From Treponema sp. (GTDB taxonomy: Bacteria > Spirochaetota > Spirochaetia > Treponematales > Breznakiellaceae): a DNA stretch of 41,448 bases. Numbering within the stretch: position 1 is the stretch's first letter; each line of letters opens with the position of its first letter. The stretch is taken from positions 1 to 41,448 of the forward strand of contig WQXQ01000007.1 in assembly GCA_009784775.1 (NCBI GenBank). Reading direction: 5' to 3'. The notes under the pieces are model-generated. The model made no database searches, was not told the DNA's origin, and saw only the letters and a program-made list of their open reading frames with translations. Positions 7,339 to 17,172 of this stretch are shown here, piece after piece. Both the position numbers and the translations under genes were made by a program.

Positions 7339-8244
7339 ATGCGTTTAATTACACGGTCTGATTTTGATGGTTTGGCTTGCGGCGCTCTTCTGGAAAGCCT
7401 TGGGCTTATTGATGAATGGCTTTTTGTGCATCCAAAGGACATTCAGGATGGGCTTGTCCAGGCGACAAAAAATGATATAGTCGCTAATGTTCCCTATATT
7501 CAGGGATGCGGGCTTTGGTTTGACCACCATTCCAGCGAAGAAGAACGGCTGGGGGGCAATATTCAGTTCGAAGGGGCATCAAAACAGGCGCCAAGCTGCG
7601 CCCGTGTTATATACGATTACTACGGCGGCGAGGCAAAGCTGGGACAATTCGCCGAAATGATCAAATATGTCGATAAAATGGATTCAGCGGATCTTACCGT
7701 TGATGAAATCATGAACCCTTCCGGTTGGGTACTACTCGGTTTTATCGCTGATCCCCGCACCGGACTGGGCAGAATACGCAACTTCACCATAAGCAATTTT
7801 GATTTAATGAAGAAACTTGCCAAAGAGACGCTTTCCAAACCTATCGAAGAAATTATGGCCTTAAGCGATGTGAAAGAACGCATTGATATCTACTTTGAAC
7901 AGCATAATAACTTTATCGCAATGGTAAAAAAACACGCAAAGCTCGAAGGCAATGCCATATATGTTGACCTGCGAAATATTGAAACCATACACGCGGGCAA
8001 CCGCTTTCTGCTGTATACTGTCTTCCCCGAACAAAATATTTCCGTTTGGGTGGTAGACGGCAAGAAAAATGTAAACTGTGTGGTCACCGTAGGTTATAGC
8101 ATCATAAATAAAACCGCCACAGTCGATGTAGGCAGCCTTATGTTAAAATACGGCGGCGGCGGACACAAGGCAGTAGGCACCTGCCAGGTGGCTTATGAAA
8201 ATGCTGATAAAATTATAAGTGAAATTATCGCCGCGGTAAAATAG
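7339..8244 (+). CDS. DHH-family phosphoesterase
   Basis: A 301-residue protein with AAAAGGAG before ATG 7339. The DHH domain has the metal-binding motif RSDFDG (Asp8 and Asp10) and the signature Asp62-His63-His64 in WFDHHSSEE. The C-terminal DHHA1-like part ends with YGGGGHKAVG near residues 271-280, the substrate-binding loop of the NrnA/exopolyphosphatase-like branch. Such enzymes are manganese-dependent hydrolases of short oligonucleotides, cyclic dinucleotide breakdown products, PAP or inorganic polyphosphate. The sequence alone does not choose among these. It is followed six bases later by murG and is probably the first gene of that operon. Confidence 0.82.
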   Translation: MRLITRSDFDGLACGALLESLGLIDEWLFVHPKDIQDGLVQATKNDIVANVPYIQGCGLWFDHHSSEEERLGGNIQFEGASKQAPSCARVIYDYYGGEAKLGQFAEMIKYVDKMDSADLTVDEIMNPSGWVLLGFIADPRTGLGRIRNFTISNFDLMKKLAKETLSKPIEEIMALSDVKERIDIYFEQHNNFIAMVKKHAKLEGNAIYVDLRNIETIHAGNRFLLYTVFPEQNISVWVVDGKKNVNCVVTVGYSIINKTATVDVGSLMLKYGGGGHKAVGTCQVAYENADKIISEIIAAVK

Positions 8245-8250
8245 CCAAAA

Positions 8251-9354
8251 GTGAACATCGCTTTTACGGGTGGAGGTACCGGCGGACATATATACCCCGG
8301 TTTGGCTGTTGCCGAAAGACTGAAAGACAAGCTGGCGGAACAACAGTACCGAATATTCTGGATTGGCTCAAATGCCGGTATGGATCGTTCTATTGTAGAA
8401 GGGGCGGGTCTGGAATTTTTCGGCATACCAGCGGGAAGACTCAGGCGCTACTTCACTCTGAAAACAATACCGGATATGTTCAGGGTCGTTGCCGGTTTTT
8501 TTGCGGCACGGCGTATACTCAAAAAACAAAAGGCGGACATACTTTTTTCCAAAGGCGGATTCGTCAGCGTACCGCCCTGCGCCGCTGCCGCCTCATTGGG
8601 AATTCCGGTCTTCACCCATGAATCTGATTTTAGCCCCGGCCTTGCGACAAAACTTAATCTGCGTTTTGTCCGCAAAACCGGAGGCAGGGTTTTTGTTACA
8701 TACGCGGATACGATTCGGTTTCTGCCCCATTCTTTGCATGACCGAATAACGGTAAGCGGTAACCCGGTACGCCGCGCTTTCCGCACCGCCGATCCATCCA
8801 AGGGACGGGCGTTTTTGGGGCTTGGATCAAATGAACGGATTCTGCTGGTGTTGGGAGGCAGCCAGGGAGCAAAAGAAGTAAACACACTGGTCAGCGATGG
8901 CCTGAAGGAACTGTGCCGCCATTACACCGTGGTACATCAACATGGACCCGATCATCAGGCTTTGCCGGGAACAAAGGGCTACATCCCCCTTCCCTACATC
9001 AAAGCAGAAATGCCCCATGTTCTTGCTGCGGCGGAACTGATTCTGGGACGCAGCGGGGCCGGTACGGTTTGGGAAAGCGCCGCCCTTGGCAAACCCATGC
9101 TTCTGATACCGCTCAGCGGATCAGGCACCAGGGGCGATCAGGTGGAAAATGCCCGGTTTTTCGAGCGGGAAGGAGCAGCGATGGTATTGACCGCAACTGA
9201 GGTGCGCGGCAGCGCGGAAAACTTTTCCCGCACCGTCAACGCCATTGCGGAAGACGTCAGCCGGCAAGAGGCAATGGCAGAAGCGGCACGGCGAATCGGC
9301 AGTCTTGACGGCGCCGAAATTATCAGTGATTGTATACTATATGGCAATAATTGA
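8251..9354 (+). CDS. murG: UDP-N-acetylglucosamine--N-acetylmuramyl-(pentapeptide) pyrophosphoryl-undecaprenol N-acetylglucosamine transferase
   Basis: A 367-residue glycosyltransferase 28 starting at GTG 8251, six bases after the previous stop. It adds GlcNAc to lipid I to form lipid II on the inner face of the cytoplasmic membrane. The N-terminal domain begins with the G-loop FTGGGTGGHIYPG (residues 5-17). The second G-loop appears as LGGSQGAKE near residue 202, and the UDP-GlcNAc binding part has LGRSGAGTVWE near residue 266 followed by GKPMLLIPL. Length and motif order are normal for MurG. It overlaps the next gene by 14 bases. Confidence 0.96.
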   Translation: MNIAFTGGGTGGHIYPGLAVAERLKDKLAEQQYRIFWIGSNAGMDRSIVEGAGLEFFGIPAGRLRRYFTLKTIPDMFRVVAGFFAARRILKKQKADILFSKGGFVSVPPCAAAASLGIPVFTHESDFSPGLATKLNLRFVRKTGGRVFVTYADTIRFLPHSLHDRITVSGNPVRRAFRTADPSKGRAFLGLGSNERILLVLGGSQGAKEVNTLVSDGLKELCRHYTVVHQHGPDHQALPGTKGYIPLPYIKAEMPHVLAAAELILGRSGAGTVWESAALGKPMLLIPLSGSGTRGDQVENARFFEREGAAMVLTATEVRGSAENFSRTVNAIAEDVSRQEAMAEAARRIGSLDGAEIISDCILYGNN

Positions 9355-9850
9355 CATTATTTTTATAGCCATTATTGGAATATCAGCCCTGCGTTGCGCG
9401 GTGCGGGGTCTTGTCAGCGAATTATTGTCGATGGCGGCGGTGGTTTTTGGATTGCTGGCGGCAGTGCTTTTTTTCAGGAGCGGAGCCCTGCTTGTGCGTG
9501 AACAGTTTATGCCGGAAGTAAAAGCCATCCCCGAAATTATTGCCTTTGCCGCGATTTTTTTGGCTGTCTTTGTGATTATAAAAATACTTGAAATAATGTT
9601 AAAACACATTATCGAAGGAATACGGCTTGGCGGTATAGATCGCCTGTTGGGTTTTTTGTTTGGTCTGGCGGAAGGGCTTATTATCGTTTGCCTTTTTCTT
9701 TTTCTGATGAGCATCCAGTCCTTTATAGACACTGATCTTCTTCTGGGAAACAGTATTTTTGCGGAAATACTGCTGCCGTTAATTATGGGGATCAGGGAAG
9801 AGTTGCCGGAATCGCTTGTTTGGCTTTGGGGGAGGTATAACGGTGTTTGA
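9341..9850 (+). CDS. CvpA-like small membrane protein
   Basis: A 169-residue hydrophobic protein starting at ATG 9341 inside the end of murG. It has about four membrane segments (near residues 1-20, 25-48, 62-85 and 100-125). Its pattern of AIIDIIFI...ALRCAVRGLVSELL at the N-terminus is typical of the CvpA (colicin V production) family, where a short first helix precedes RG..E. In other bacteria the family links to envelope stress and septum maintenance. Its place between murG and a polymerase subunit gene does not settle its role. It overlaps the next start by eight bases. Confidence 0.75.
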   Translation: MAIIDIIFIAIIGISALRCAVRGLVSELLSMAAVVFGLLAAVLFFRSGALLVREQFMPEVKAIPEIIAFAAIFLAVFVIIKILEIMLKHIIEGIRLGGIDRLLGFLFGLAEGLIIVCLFLFLMSIQSFIDTDLLLGNSIFAEILLPLIMGIREELPESLVWLWGRYNGV

Positions 9851-11204
9851 GAATATCATTGCGCAGGCAGCAACGGATCAGCTTAAGGCTGATATTCTTG
9901 CAAATAGGCTTGCCCCTTCGATGCTGTTTTTTGGGCCGGCGGCATCGGGGAAAGGCAGCGCCGCTATGGAAACCGCGCGGGCGCTTTCCTGCACTGGCAG
10001 CGGCGCGGAAAACAACGCACCCTGGAAATGCGATTGCGCTGCCTGCGGCCGGCATCGTTTATTGCTCCATTCCGATCTGGTAATGATTGGCCCCCGGAAT
10101 TTTGCCGCGGAAATAGCCGCGTCACGGGCAGCCTTTCTGCGGGATCCCGCGTCAATGCCGGGGCGTTCGCTTTTTATCCGATCACTGCGAAAGTTATTGG
10201 CGCGCTTTGCTCCGGCTATCTGGGAACATGAGTCAAAATCAGGCAGGATTAATCCATTGTCCCTTTTACAATCACTGGAAGAAGAAATCGATGAATTTGA
10301 ATCGCTTACAGTTGACACTCTTGCTGCAAAAAACATTACCGCGATTGAAAAACACGTAGAATCTCTGGTAAAAAACGCATTCAAACTTGAAGATGAATGT
10401 ATAAGCGAGACCATCCCCATTGCTCAAATACGCAAGGCCGCATATTGGAGCCGCCTGTCTCCGGCAGGAAAACGAAAAACGCTCATCATAGAAAACGCCG
10501 ATCGCATGAAAGACGAAGCGCGCAATTCTTTGCTTAAACTGCTTGAAGAGCCGCCTGAAACGATCAGTATTATCCTTACAGTGCAAAGACGGGAAGCCCT
10601 GTTGGCTACCATTATATCGCGGCTGCGGCCGTATCGTTTTGTCGCGCGCAGCGCCGATGAAGAACATGAAATTATTCGCAGGATTTTCAGAGATTCTGCA
10701 TCCAGCTCAGTGGAAGCCTATCTCGATTCGTTTCTTCCGCAGTCATCGGAAAAATTACTTCCCCTGGCGGCATTCTTTGTCGCCGCTGTCGCGCGCGCTG
10801 CCGCCATCTCCGCCAAAAGCCGCAATGCTGCCTATGGCAGCACCGCCTTTGGCGGCGACATTTCACCGGCGATAAAGGCCATTGGCAGTTATTGCGCCCC
10901 CATTGCCGAAGCTGCCGCATTCGAACGCTTGTCAGATGCCAAAGAAGTAATCGCAGCATTACTTTCCCGCAGCGGTCATTTTGAAGGACGATCTTTTCCC
11001 CGATTCCTTGCCATGACTCTTGACCTTGTATCATCCTCACTTAATCAGCAGACAACAGAGCAATCGTGCGCCTTCATCGCCTGCAGCGATGCATGGCGAA
11101 AATATATTGGAGAAGCTCAGGCGGCTTACGGTGTTTGGAACCAAAAACCCGAACTGGCTCTGGAATCGCTGTTTCATAACCTTCGGGAAAATATGGCGGG
11201 CTGA
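9843..11204 (+). CDS. DNA polymerase III delta'-like (clamp-loader) ATPase subunit
   Basis: A 453-residue protein starting at GTG 9843, eight bases after a GGGGGAGG ribosome binding site and overlapping the end of the CvpA-like gene. The AAA+ module begins close to the N-terminus with Walker A GPAASGKGS (residues 31-39). A zinc-module-like cysteine set follows (Cys50, Cys63, Cys65, Cys68). The region LIIENADRMKDEARNSLLK then LLEEPPE and ISRLRPYRF is typical of delta'/gamma clamp-loader subunits (Walker B and the SRC-like loop, here SRLR). The long spacer between the cysteines and the IAQIRK segment, with alanine-rich C-terminal helices, is unusual but seen in spirochaetes. Most likely HolB (delta'); a DnaX-like role is less likely. 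Confidence 0.8.
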   Translation: MFENIIAQAATDQLKADILANRLAPSMLFFGPAASGKGSAAMETARALSCTGSGAENNAPWKCDCAACGRHRLLLHSDLVMIGPRNFAAEIAASRAAFLRDPASMPGRSLFIRSLRKLLARFAPAIWEHESKSGRINPLSLLQSLEEEIDEFESLTVDTLAAKNITAIEKHVESLVKNAFKLEDECISETIPIAQIRKAAYWSRLSPAGKRKTLIIENADRMKDEARNSLLKLLEEPPETISIILTVQRREALLATIISRLRPYRFVARSADEEHEIIRRIFRDSASSSVEAYLDSFLPQSSEKLLPLAAFFVAAVARAAAISAKSRNAAYGSTAFGGDISPAIKAIGSYCAPIAEAAAFERLSDAKEVIAALLSRSGHFEGRSFPRFLAMTLDLVSSSLNQQTTEQSCAFIACSDAWRKYIGEAQAAYGVWNQKPELALESLFHNLRENMAG

Positions 11205-11205
11205 T

Positions 11206-12387
11206 ATGAGCGGATTTTACCGGAGAGCTCTCAGCAAGATTGAAAGACTTACCGCAGAGCAATGCCGGGAACTCATTGTTTCCGCATCGGGGGAAATATT
11301 CCGGCTGGAAACAGTGCTTAACTCGCTGCCTTCGGGTATTCTGGTCTGCAATGAAAAGCATTTTCTGATAACCGCTAACAAATCTGCCCTGCGTCTTTTG
11401 CCCCTGGGTCAGTCTGAATCTTCGCTTTACCGGGAACCCCTGTGGCAGCTTGTTCCCGAACAATATGCCGTTTTTTTTAAACAAACGCTTCAGAATGGCG
11501 ATCGGGTTCTGGAACATGAAATGGAGATTGAATCGCAAGGCCATAACCGCCTGCTTTCGATCAGCGTGTATCCGCTGGTAGACAGGAAGCGAATAACCGG
11601 TTCCCTTGTATATATCGAAGACATCACCGAAAAACGAAACAGGGAAATACAGCTGCGCCGGGCCGAAAACCTTGCCAGCCTTACCACCCTTGCCGCCGGA
11701 GTTGCCCACGAGATAAAAAATCCGCTTGGTTCCATATCGATTCATCTGCAATTGCTGCAAAAAAGCGCAAAAATCGAACAGCCCAATGCGTTAATCGACA
11801 AGTATTTCGGCATACTGAACGAAGAGGTTGACCGGCTGAACCGTATCGTCGTCGATTTTCTGTTTGCCGTGCGTCCCATGACGCTTGATCTGCGTAAAGA
11901 AAACATCAACCCCATAATCACCGAGATTGCCGAATTTATAAAAACTGAACTGGAACAATCCAATATTCACCTGCTGCTTGAGCTTGATGAAAAACTCCCC
12001 CCCGCGCTTATTGACGAGCGCTGTATGAAACAGGTTTTTCTTAACCTTATCAAAAATGCCAAGTCCGCAATGCCCACGGGCGGCCTTTTGACCATCGCAG
12101 CCATGGAAGCAGACAACGAGATACGGATAAGTATATGCGATACCGGCATTGGCATCAGCGAGGAAAATCTTAAAAAAATTTTTGAACCGTATTTTACTAC
12201 CAGAGATAACGGAACTGGCCTGGGACTTACCCTTGTGTATAAAATTATCAGAGAGCACCAGGGGGAAATATCGGTAGAATCGCGGGAAGGAGGCGGAACT
12301 AATTTTGAAATTCTCCTGCCTGTGTACCGGAAAGAGCGGCGCATGATTGCGTATAACAGTTCAGAACAAAAAACGGAGTTAAAATGA
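11206..12387 (+). CDS. PAS-domain sensor histidine kinase (NtrB type)
   Basis: I take ATG 11206, two bases after the previous stop, giving 393 residues; no strong ribosome binding site is seen, so coupling to the gene before is likely. There is no membrane segment. A PAS domain spans about residues 35-145 (VLNSLPSGILVCNEKH ... GSLVYIEDITEKR). The phosphoacceptor is His168 in AAGVAHEIKNPLGS. The ATP-binding domain has N box NLIKNAKSAM, G1 CDTGIGIS, F box FEPYFTT and G2 GTGLGLTLVY. The gene overlaps the response regulator by ATGA, which marks them as a pair. The soluble PAS-HisKA layout is like NtrB/AtoS kinases that drive sigma-54 activators. The signal is unknown. Confidence 0.92.
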   Translation: MSGFYRRALSKIERLTAEQCRELIVSASGEIFRLETVLNSLPSGILVCNEKHFLITANKSALRLLPLGQSESSLYREPLWQLVPEQYAVFFKQTLQNGDRVLEHEMEIESQGHNRLLSISVYPLVDRKRITGSLVYIEDITEKRNREIQLRRAENLASLTTLAAGVAHEIKNPLGSISIHLQLLQKSAKIEQPNALIDKYFGILNEEVDRLNRIVVDFLFAVRPMTLDLRKENINPIITEIAEFIKTELEQSNIHLLLELDEKLPPALIDERCMKQVFLNLIKNAKSAMPTGGLLTIAAMEADNEIRISICDTGIGISEENLKKIFEPYFTTRDNGTGLGLTLVYKIIREHQGEISVESREGGGTNFEILLPVYRKERRMIAYNSSEQKTELK

Positions 12388-13754
12388 AATTCAAAATTTT
12401 AATTGTTGACGATGAAAAAAATATCCGCGAAGGGCTTGCGGAAGCGCTTGCCATGGACGGTTACCATACAGCCTGCGCCGCTGACGGAGAAGAAGGCTGG
12501 AAACTGTTTGGCAAAGGCGATATTGATCTGGTCATTACCGACTTGCGAATGACCGGCATGGACGGCGCCGAACTGATGCGCCGCATACTGGCCGAAAGCC
12601 CCGGTTTCCCGGTGATTATTTTAACCGGCCACGGATCGGTGGAAACTGCGGTCAATGCCATGCGCGACGGGGCATGGGATTTTCTTACCAAACCGCTTAA
12701 CCTGGATCGATTGTCCCTGCTGGTAAAGCGCGCCCTGGAAAACAGGGAACTGGTTTTACGAAACCGTGATCTGGAAGCGGATATCGAACGCGGGCGCCTG
12801 TCAAAAAACATGATCGGCAAATCATCCGTTATGCAAAAAACGATTGACACGATAAGCCGCGTTGCGCCGACCAAAGCGTCGGTGTTAATTACCGGGGAAT
12901 CCGGCGTAGGGAAAGAACTGGTCGCCGATGCAATCCATGAACTTTCACCCCGCAAGGGCAAGCCATTGATAAAGGTCAATTGCGCCGCTCTTTCCGCAAG
13001 CCTTCTGGAAAGCGAATTATTCGGCCATGAAAAAGGAGCCTTTACCGGCGCGGTATCAAGGCGGCGGGGCCGTTTTGAACTTGCCAACGGGGGAACCCTT
13101 TTTCTGGATGAGATAGGCGAAATAGATCAAAACATTCAGATAAAGCTGCTGCGAGTCCTGCAAGAAAGGGAATTTGAGCGGGTTGGCAGCGAAGAAACCA
13201 TCGAAACCGATGTCCGCATTATCGCCGCCACCAACAAAGACCTCAAGGAAGAAATCGCAAAAGGCAATTTCCGCGAAGACCTCTACTTCCGCCTTAATGT
13301 CGTAAGCATAGCGGTCCCCCCATTACGCGATCGAAAAGACGATATTCCCATGCTGGCAGCCAGCTTTCTGAAGAAATTCGCCGCTGAAAACGACAAGGCC
13401 ATTGAAGGAATCGATGAAAAGGCATATTCCCGCCTTTGCGCTTATGACTGGCCGGGCAATATCCGCGAACTGCAGAACTGTATCGAAAGCGCCGTGGTTA
13501 TGTGCAGCGCAAAGCTCATCACCGAAGGCGATTTGCCCCCCACCTTGCAATCCGTGCCTTCCAGGCAAGGCGCATCTTCTAATGAAAACTGGGTACGCAT
13601 CCCCCTGGACGGCACCCTTGAGGAAGCGGAAAAAACCATTATCCGCGCCGCCATCGATTATCATAATGGCAACAAAAGCAAAGCCGCCGAATCTCTGGGT
13701 ATAGGCCGAAAAACACTGCACCGAAAGCTGGAAGACGATAACGCTGTTGATTAA
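12384..13754 (+). CDS. Sigma-54-dependent response regulator (NtrC family)
   Basis: A 456-residue protein overlapping the kinase by four bases. The receiver domain has acidic residues at 9-10, phosphoacceptor Asp53 (VITDLRMTGMDG) and a conserved Lys near 105 (LTKPL). The AAA+ domain has Walker A GESGVGKE (about 171-178), the sigma-54 contact loop GAFTGA (218-223), and Walker B in TLFLDEIGE. The Fis-type helix-turn-helix closes the protein (NKSKAAESLGIGRKTLHRKL). It activates transcription from RpoN promoters when phosphorylated by the kinase before it. The intact GAFTGA loop implies a real sigma-54 activator. Target genes are not evident in the window. Confidence 0.95.
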   Translation: MKFKILIVDDEKNIREGLAEALAMDGYHTACAADGEEGWKLFGKGDIDLVITDLRMTGMDGAELMRRILAESPGFPVIILTGHGSVETAVNAMRDGAWDFLTKPLNLDRLSLLVKRALENRELVLRNRDLEADIERGRLSKNMIGKSSVMQKTIDTISRVAPTKASVLITGESGVGKELVADAIHELSPRKGKPLIKVNCAALSASLLESELFGHEKGAFTGAVSRRRGRFELANGGTLFLDEIGEIDQNIQIKLLRVLQEREFERVGSEETIETDVRIIAATNKDLKEEIAKGNFREDLYFRLNVVSIAVPPLRDRKDDIPMLAASFLKKFAAENDKAIEGIDEKAYSRLCAYDWPGNIRELQNCIESAVVMCSAKLITEGDLPPTLQSVPSRQGASSNENWVRIPLDGTLEEAEKTIIRAAIDYHNGNKSKAAESLGIGRKTLHRKLEDDNAVD

Positions 13755-13796
13755 CACCACTTGATATCAATGGCCTTTATGTGAGAAACTCTGGAT

Positions 13797-15620
13797 ATGA
13801 AAATCATTAATTCACTCAAGTTTCGCCTTATCGCTTTTTTCATCACTTTTATCATTGTCCTGGTCGTGACACTGATTCTGATGGGAGTACGACAGCTGTC
13901 AAAGACCGTAATTGATACCTTTGCCGAACAGGGCATTCAAATCGTGGAAAAAGCGGCCTCCATGATTGACGGTAATTCTTTTGAAGCATTGAGCAAATCG
14001 CTGGATATCAACGATCCTTTCTATGAAGAAACCAGAATAAAACTGTTGCAGTTAAAAGAGTCTTCAGGCTGCCTTTATTTGTACACCATGACGCCCAAAA
14101 GCGGGCATATCTGGCAGTTTATTATTGACGGCTCCGCTCCTCCAGATGACGAGGAGAATTTTTCCGCATTGGGAGAAGAACAGGATGTTGCGGACTATGA
14201 CAACGCATTCAAAAAAGTGTGGGGTTCCCAGCAAACCGAAGTTTCCGGCCTGGTAGATCAGGGAGAATGGGGCTGGCTTATTTCAGTGTATACCCCCATA
14301 AGAAATTCCGCAGGAAGAGTCGTGGGGATAATCGGCTGCGATTTTGACGGAGAAAATCTGCATAACGCCATTATAGCAAATGAAATACAGCAGGCAATAA
14401 TCGGCGTCATTTCCATTTTACTTGGCATTGTGCTGATTATGATTTTCCTGCGGATGATTTTCAAGCCGATTAAGGAAATCAACGATATATTAAAAGAAAT
14501 CGCCCAGGGCGATGGAGATTTGACGAAACGAATCGATACCATCAAGGAAAATGAGATGGGAGAACTGGCAAACTCCTTCAATATGACATTGGATAAAATC
14601 AGCAGCTTGATTGTCAATATAAAAGAACAGACTAAAGCGCTGTCTGATACCGGTAATGAGCTTGCCAGCAACATGACCGAAACTGCCGCGGCGATCAACG
14701 AGATAACTGCCAATATTCGCAGCATACAAAGCCGTATATTAAATCAAAGCGCCAGTGTCAGCGAAACTCACGCGACCATGGAACAGGTTGTTGGAAACAT
14801 CAATAAGCTGAATCAACATGTTGAAAACCAAAGCGCCAATATTGCACAAGCTTCATCCGCCATTGAGGAAATGGTTGCCAATACCCGTTCCGTTACCGAC
14901 ACGCTTGTCAGAAACGCCAATAATGTGCATGCACTCAGAGACGCATCCAATGCAGGCCATTCGGGATTACATGCAGTGGCAGCAGATATTCAGGAAATCG
15001 CCCGCGAGTCCGAAGGGCTTTTGGAGATTAACTCCGTTATGGAAAATATTGCCAGCCAGACAAATCTTCTTTCGATGAACGCCGCAATAGAAGCGGCTCA
15101 TGCGGGCGAATCCGGAAAAGGCTTTGCGGTTGTCGCCGGAGAAATTCGCAAACTGGCGGAAAGTTCCAGCCGGCAATCCCAAACCATTGTTGCCGTTTTG
15201 AAAAAAATAAAAGAATCCATCGATAAGATCTCTCGCTCAACCGAAAATGTAATGGACAAATTCAGCGCCATTGATTCAAATGTCAAAACGGTAACAGAAC
15301 AGGAAGCGCTTATCCGAAACGCGATGGAAGAACAGGGCGCGGGAAGCAAACAGATACTTGAAGGGGTCAGCAATGTAAATGAAACAACCCGGCTGGTACG
15401 AAACGGTTCTCAGGAAATGCTGAGCGGCAGCAAAGAAGTAATACAGGAGAGCACAAACCTTGAAAAAATAACCCAGGAAATAACCGGCGGTATAAACGAA
15501 ATGGCATCGGGAGCAGATCAAATGAATATGGCCATTAACCGCGTCAGTGATATCTGCAACATGAATCGCAGAAACATTGATCTATTGGTAAAAGAAATTG
15601 CGCGCTTTAAGGTAGAGTAA
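13797..15620 (+). CDS. Methyl-accepting chemotaxis protein
   Basis: A 607-residue chemoreceptor. One membrane segment lies at about residues 9-31 and a second near 200-222, enclosing a periplasmic sensor of ~165 residues that looks like a single Cache domain ([12 protein letters not shown] ... [24 protein letters not shown]). HAMP follows ([23 protein letters not shown]). The cytoplasmic coiled coil has the signalling tip [20 protein letters not shown] near residues 423-442, which binds CheA and CheW. The C-terminus lacks the NWET/F-like CheR tether. It starts at ATG 13797, 42 bases after the response regulator, and ends one base before gltX. It may belong to the same operon, though its ligand is unknown. 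Confidence 0.95.
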   Translation: MKIINSLKFRLIAFFITFIIVLVVTLILMGVRQLSKTVIDTFAEQGIQIVEKAASMIDGNSFEALSKSLDINDPFYEETRIKLLQLKESSGCLYLYTMTPKSGHIWQFIIDGSAPPDDEENFSALGEEQDVADYDNAFKKVWGSQQTEVSGLVDQGEWGWLISVYTPIRNSAGRVVGIIGCDFDGENLHNAIIANEIQQAIIGVISILLGIVLIMIFLRMIFKPIKEINDILKEIAQGDGDLTKRIDTIKENEMGELANSFNMTLDKISSLIVNIKEQTKALSDTGNELASNMTETAAAINEITANIRSIQSRILNQSASVSETHATMEQVVGNINKLNQHVENQSANIAQASSAIEEMVANTRSVTDTLVRNANNVHALRDASNAGHSGLHAVAADIQEIARESEGLLEINSVMENIASQTNLLSMNAAIEAAHAGESGKGFAVVAGEIRKLAESSSRQSQTIVAVLKKIKESIDKISRSTENVMDKFSAIDSNVKTVTEQEALIRNAMEEQGAGSKQILEGVSNVNETTRLVRNGSQEMLSGSKEVIQESTNLEKITQEITGGINEMASGADQMNMAINRVSDICNMNRRNIDLLVKEIARFKVE

Positions 15621-15621
15621 T

Positions 15622-17163
15622 ATGGGTGTAAGAGATCGTTATGCCCCGTCACCAACGGGCCTGCAGCATATTGGCGGTATCAGAACCGCATTGTTTAATT
15701 ATTTGTTTGCCCGTTCCCGCAGCGGCTCTTTTATTCTGCGGCTGGAAGACACCGACCGCACCCGTTTTGAACCACAGTTTGTGCAAAACCTCTACGATAC
15801 ATTTGACTGGCTGGGCATACGCTGGGACGAAGGGCCAAATGCCCCAGGAAGGTTTACCCCGTACATTCAGTCCGAGCGGACTGCCCTGTACCAACAATAT
15901 GCCAATGAGCTGGTCAGCAAGGGGCAGGCATACTACTGTTTTTGTTCCGCCGAACGCATCGACCAGATACGGCAGGAACGCGAGGCAGCCCATTCTTCGC
16001 AAACCGGCTATGACCGCCATTGCCGTACCGTTTCGCCGGAAGAAGCGGCAAAACGCGCCGCAGCGGGCGAGGCCCATACAATACGGCTGAACATACCGTT
16101 AGGCGAAACAACCAAATTCAGCGATTACCTATTAGGCGACATTGAATGGAAAAATGACGATGTAAACCCTGATCCGGTACTGTTAAAGTCAGACGGCTTT
16201 CCCACCTACCATTTGGCAAATGTGGTAGACGATCATCTTATGGAAATAAGCCATGTCCTGCGCGCCCAGGAATGGCTTGCATCAACTCCGCTCCATGTGA
16301 TCATGTACCGGAGTTTTGGCTGGAATCCCCCTGAATTCTGCCATCTTCCCATGGTAATGGGGCAGGACGGCAAAAAACTCAGCAAGCGGCATGGCGCAAC
16401 CAGCATCGACGAATTCCGCAAGCAAGGCTATTTACCGGAAGCCTTAATCAATTACGTTGCTCTGCTGGGAGCTTCGTACGAGGAAGGAACGGAATTATAC
16501 AACCTGAAAGAACTTGAACGCCTGTTCAGCCTGGACAAGCTCAATAAAGCCCCGGCCATTTTCGATTATAAAAAACTGGACTGGTTCAACGGGCAATACA
16601 TCAGAATGAAAAGCGATACCGAACTTGCCGAACTTTGCCTGCCGTACGCGATTGAGGCAGGGCTTTTCGAAGAAGAGGCTCACACAGAGGCACATCGAAC
16701 CGAAGGTTCGCGACACGAAGGAGATAAAAAAAGCAAGAATCCGACCGCAGAGCAACACGAAATTTTTGTTGCGGCGATGGCGTTGGTGAAGGAGCGGCTG
16801 GTTTTCCTGCATGAGGCACCCGCGAAAATTGCTTATTTGTTCAGCGAACCTAAACTTCCCGCTCCAGAAGAATTTATCCCGAAAAAAGCCGACGTTGCCG
16901 GTACCATTGCGCTGTTGCAGTTGGGCAAGGCATTAACGCCAGCACTGGTAGAAGCGCACGACGACGCGGCCGCTGAAACATACATCAAAGAACAGGCCGA
17001 AAAAAACACCGTCAAACTCGGCGATCTCATGATGCCCCTGCGCGTCGCCATCACCGGCAGCCGCGTCAGCCCTCCCCTCTTCGGCTCCCTGCGCCTGCTC
17101 GGCGTTGACCGATCCCTGCAGCGAATAGACCGCGCGTTGGAGTTGCTGGAAATTGCGGTATAA
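15622..17163 (+). CDS. gltX: Glutamyl-tRNA synthetase with a low-complexity insertion
   Basis: A 513-residue class I synthetase that charges tRNA-Glu. The N-terminus RYAPSPTGLQHIGGIRTALFN holds the HIGH-like motif (HIGG, residues 16-19), and the KMSKS-like loop is KKLSKRHGAT near residue 252. The anticodon-binding part is complete and ends normally. Between about residues 351 and 374 lies a low-complexity stretch (AHTEAHRTEGSRHEGDKKSK) rich in His, Glu, Arg and Lys. The DNA beneath it includes CGAACC-GAA-GGTTCG, a small hairpin. It sits where the catalytic body meets the C-terminal helices, a tolerant linker, so the enzyme is probably functional. It could in principle be a non-discriminating Glu/Gln enzyme; that cannot be judged here. 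Confidence 0.93.
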   Translation: MGVRDRYAPSPTGLQHIGGIRTALFNYLFARSRSGSFILRLEDTDRTRFEPQFVQNLYDTFDWLGIRWDEGPNAPGRFTPYIQSERTALYQQYANELVSKGQAYYCFCSAERIDQIRQEREAAHSSQTGYDRHCRTVSPEEAAKRAAAGEAHTIRLNIPLGETTKFSDYLLGDIEWKNDDVNPDPVLLKSDGFPTYHLANVVDDHLMEISHVLRAQEWLASTPLHVIMYRSFGWNPPEFCHLPMVMGQDGKKLSKRHGATSIDEFRKQGYLPEALINYVALLGASYEEGTELYNLKELERLFSLDKLNKAPAIFDYKKLDWFNGQYIRMKSDTELAELCLPYAIEAGLFEEEAHTEAHRTEGSRHEGDKKSKNPTAEQHEIFVAAMALVKERLVFLHEAPAKIAYLFSEPKLPAPEEFIPKKADVAGTIALLQLGKALTPALVEAHDDAAAETYIKEQAEKNTVKLGDLMMPLRVAITGSRVSPPLFGSLRLLGVDRSLQRIDRALELLEIAV

Positions 17164-17172
17164 AAAACAAGA

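Noticed and set aside
9878-10420. 180-residue antisense frame opposite the delta'-like gene
   Set aside because: Serine/arginine-rich shadow of a clearly coding strand; no domain and no start signal.
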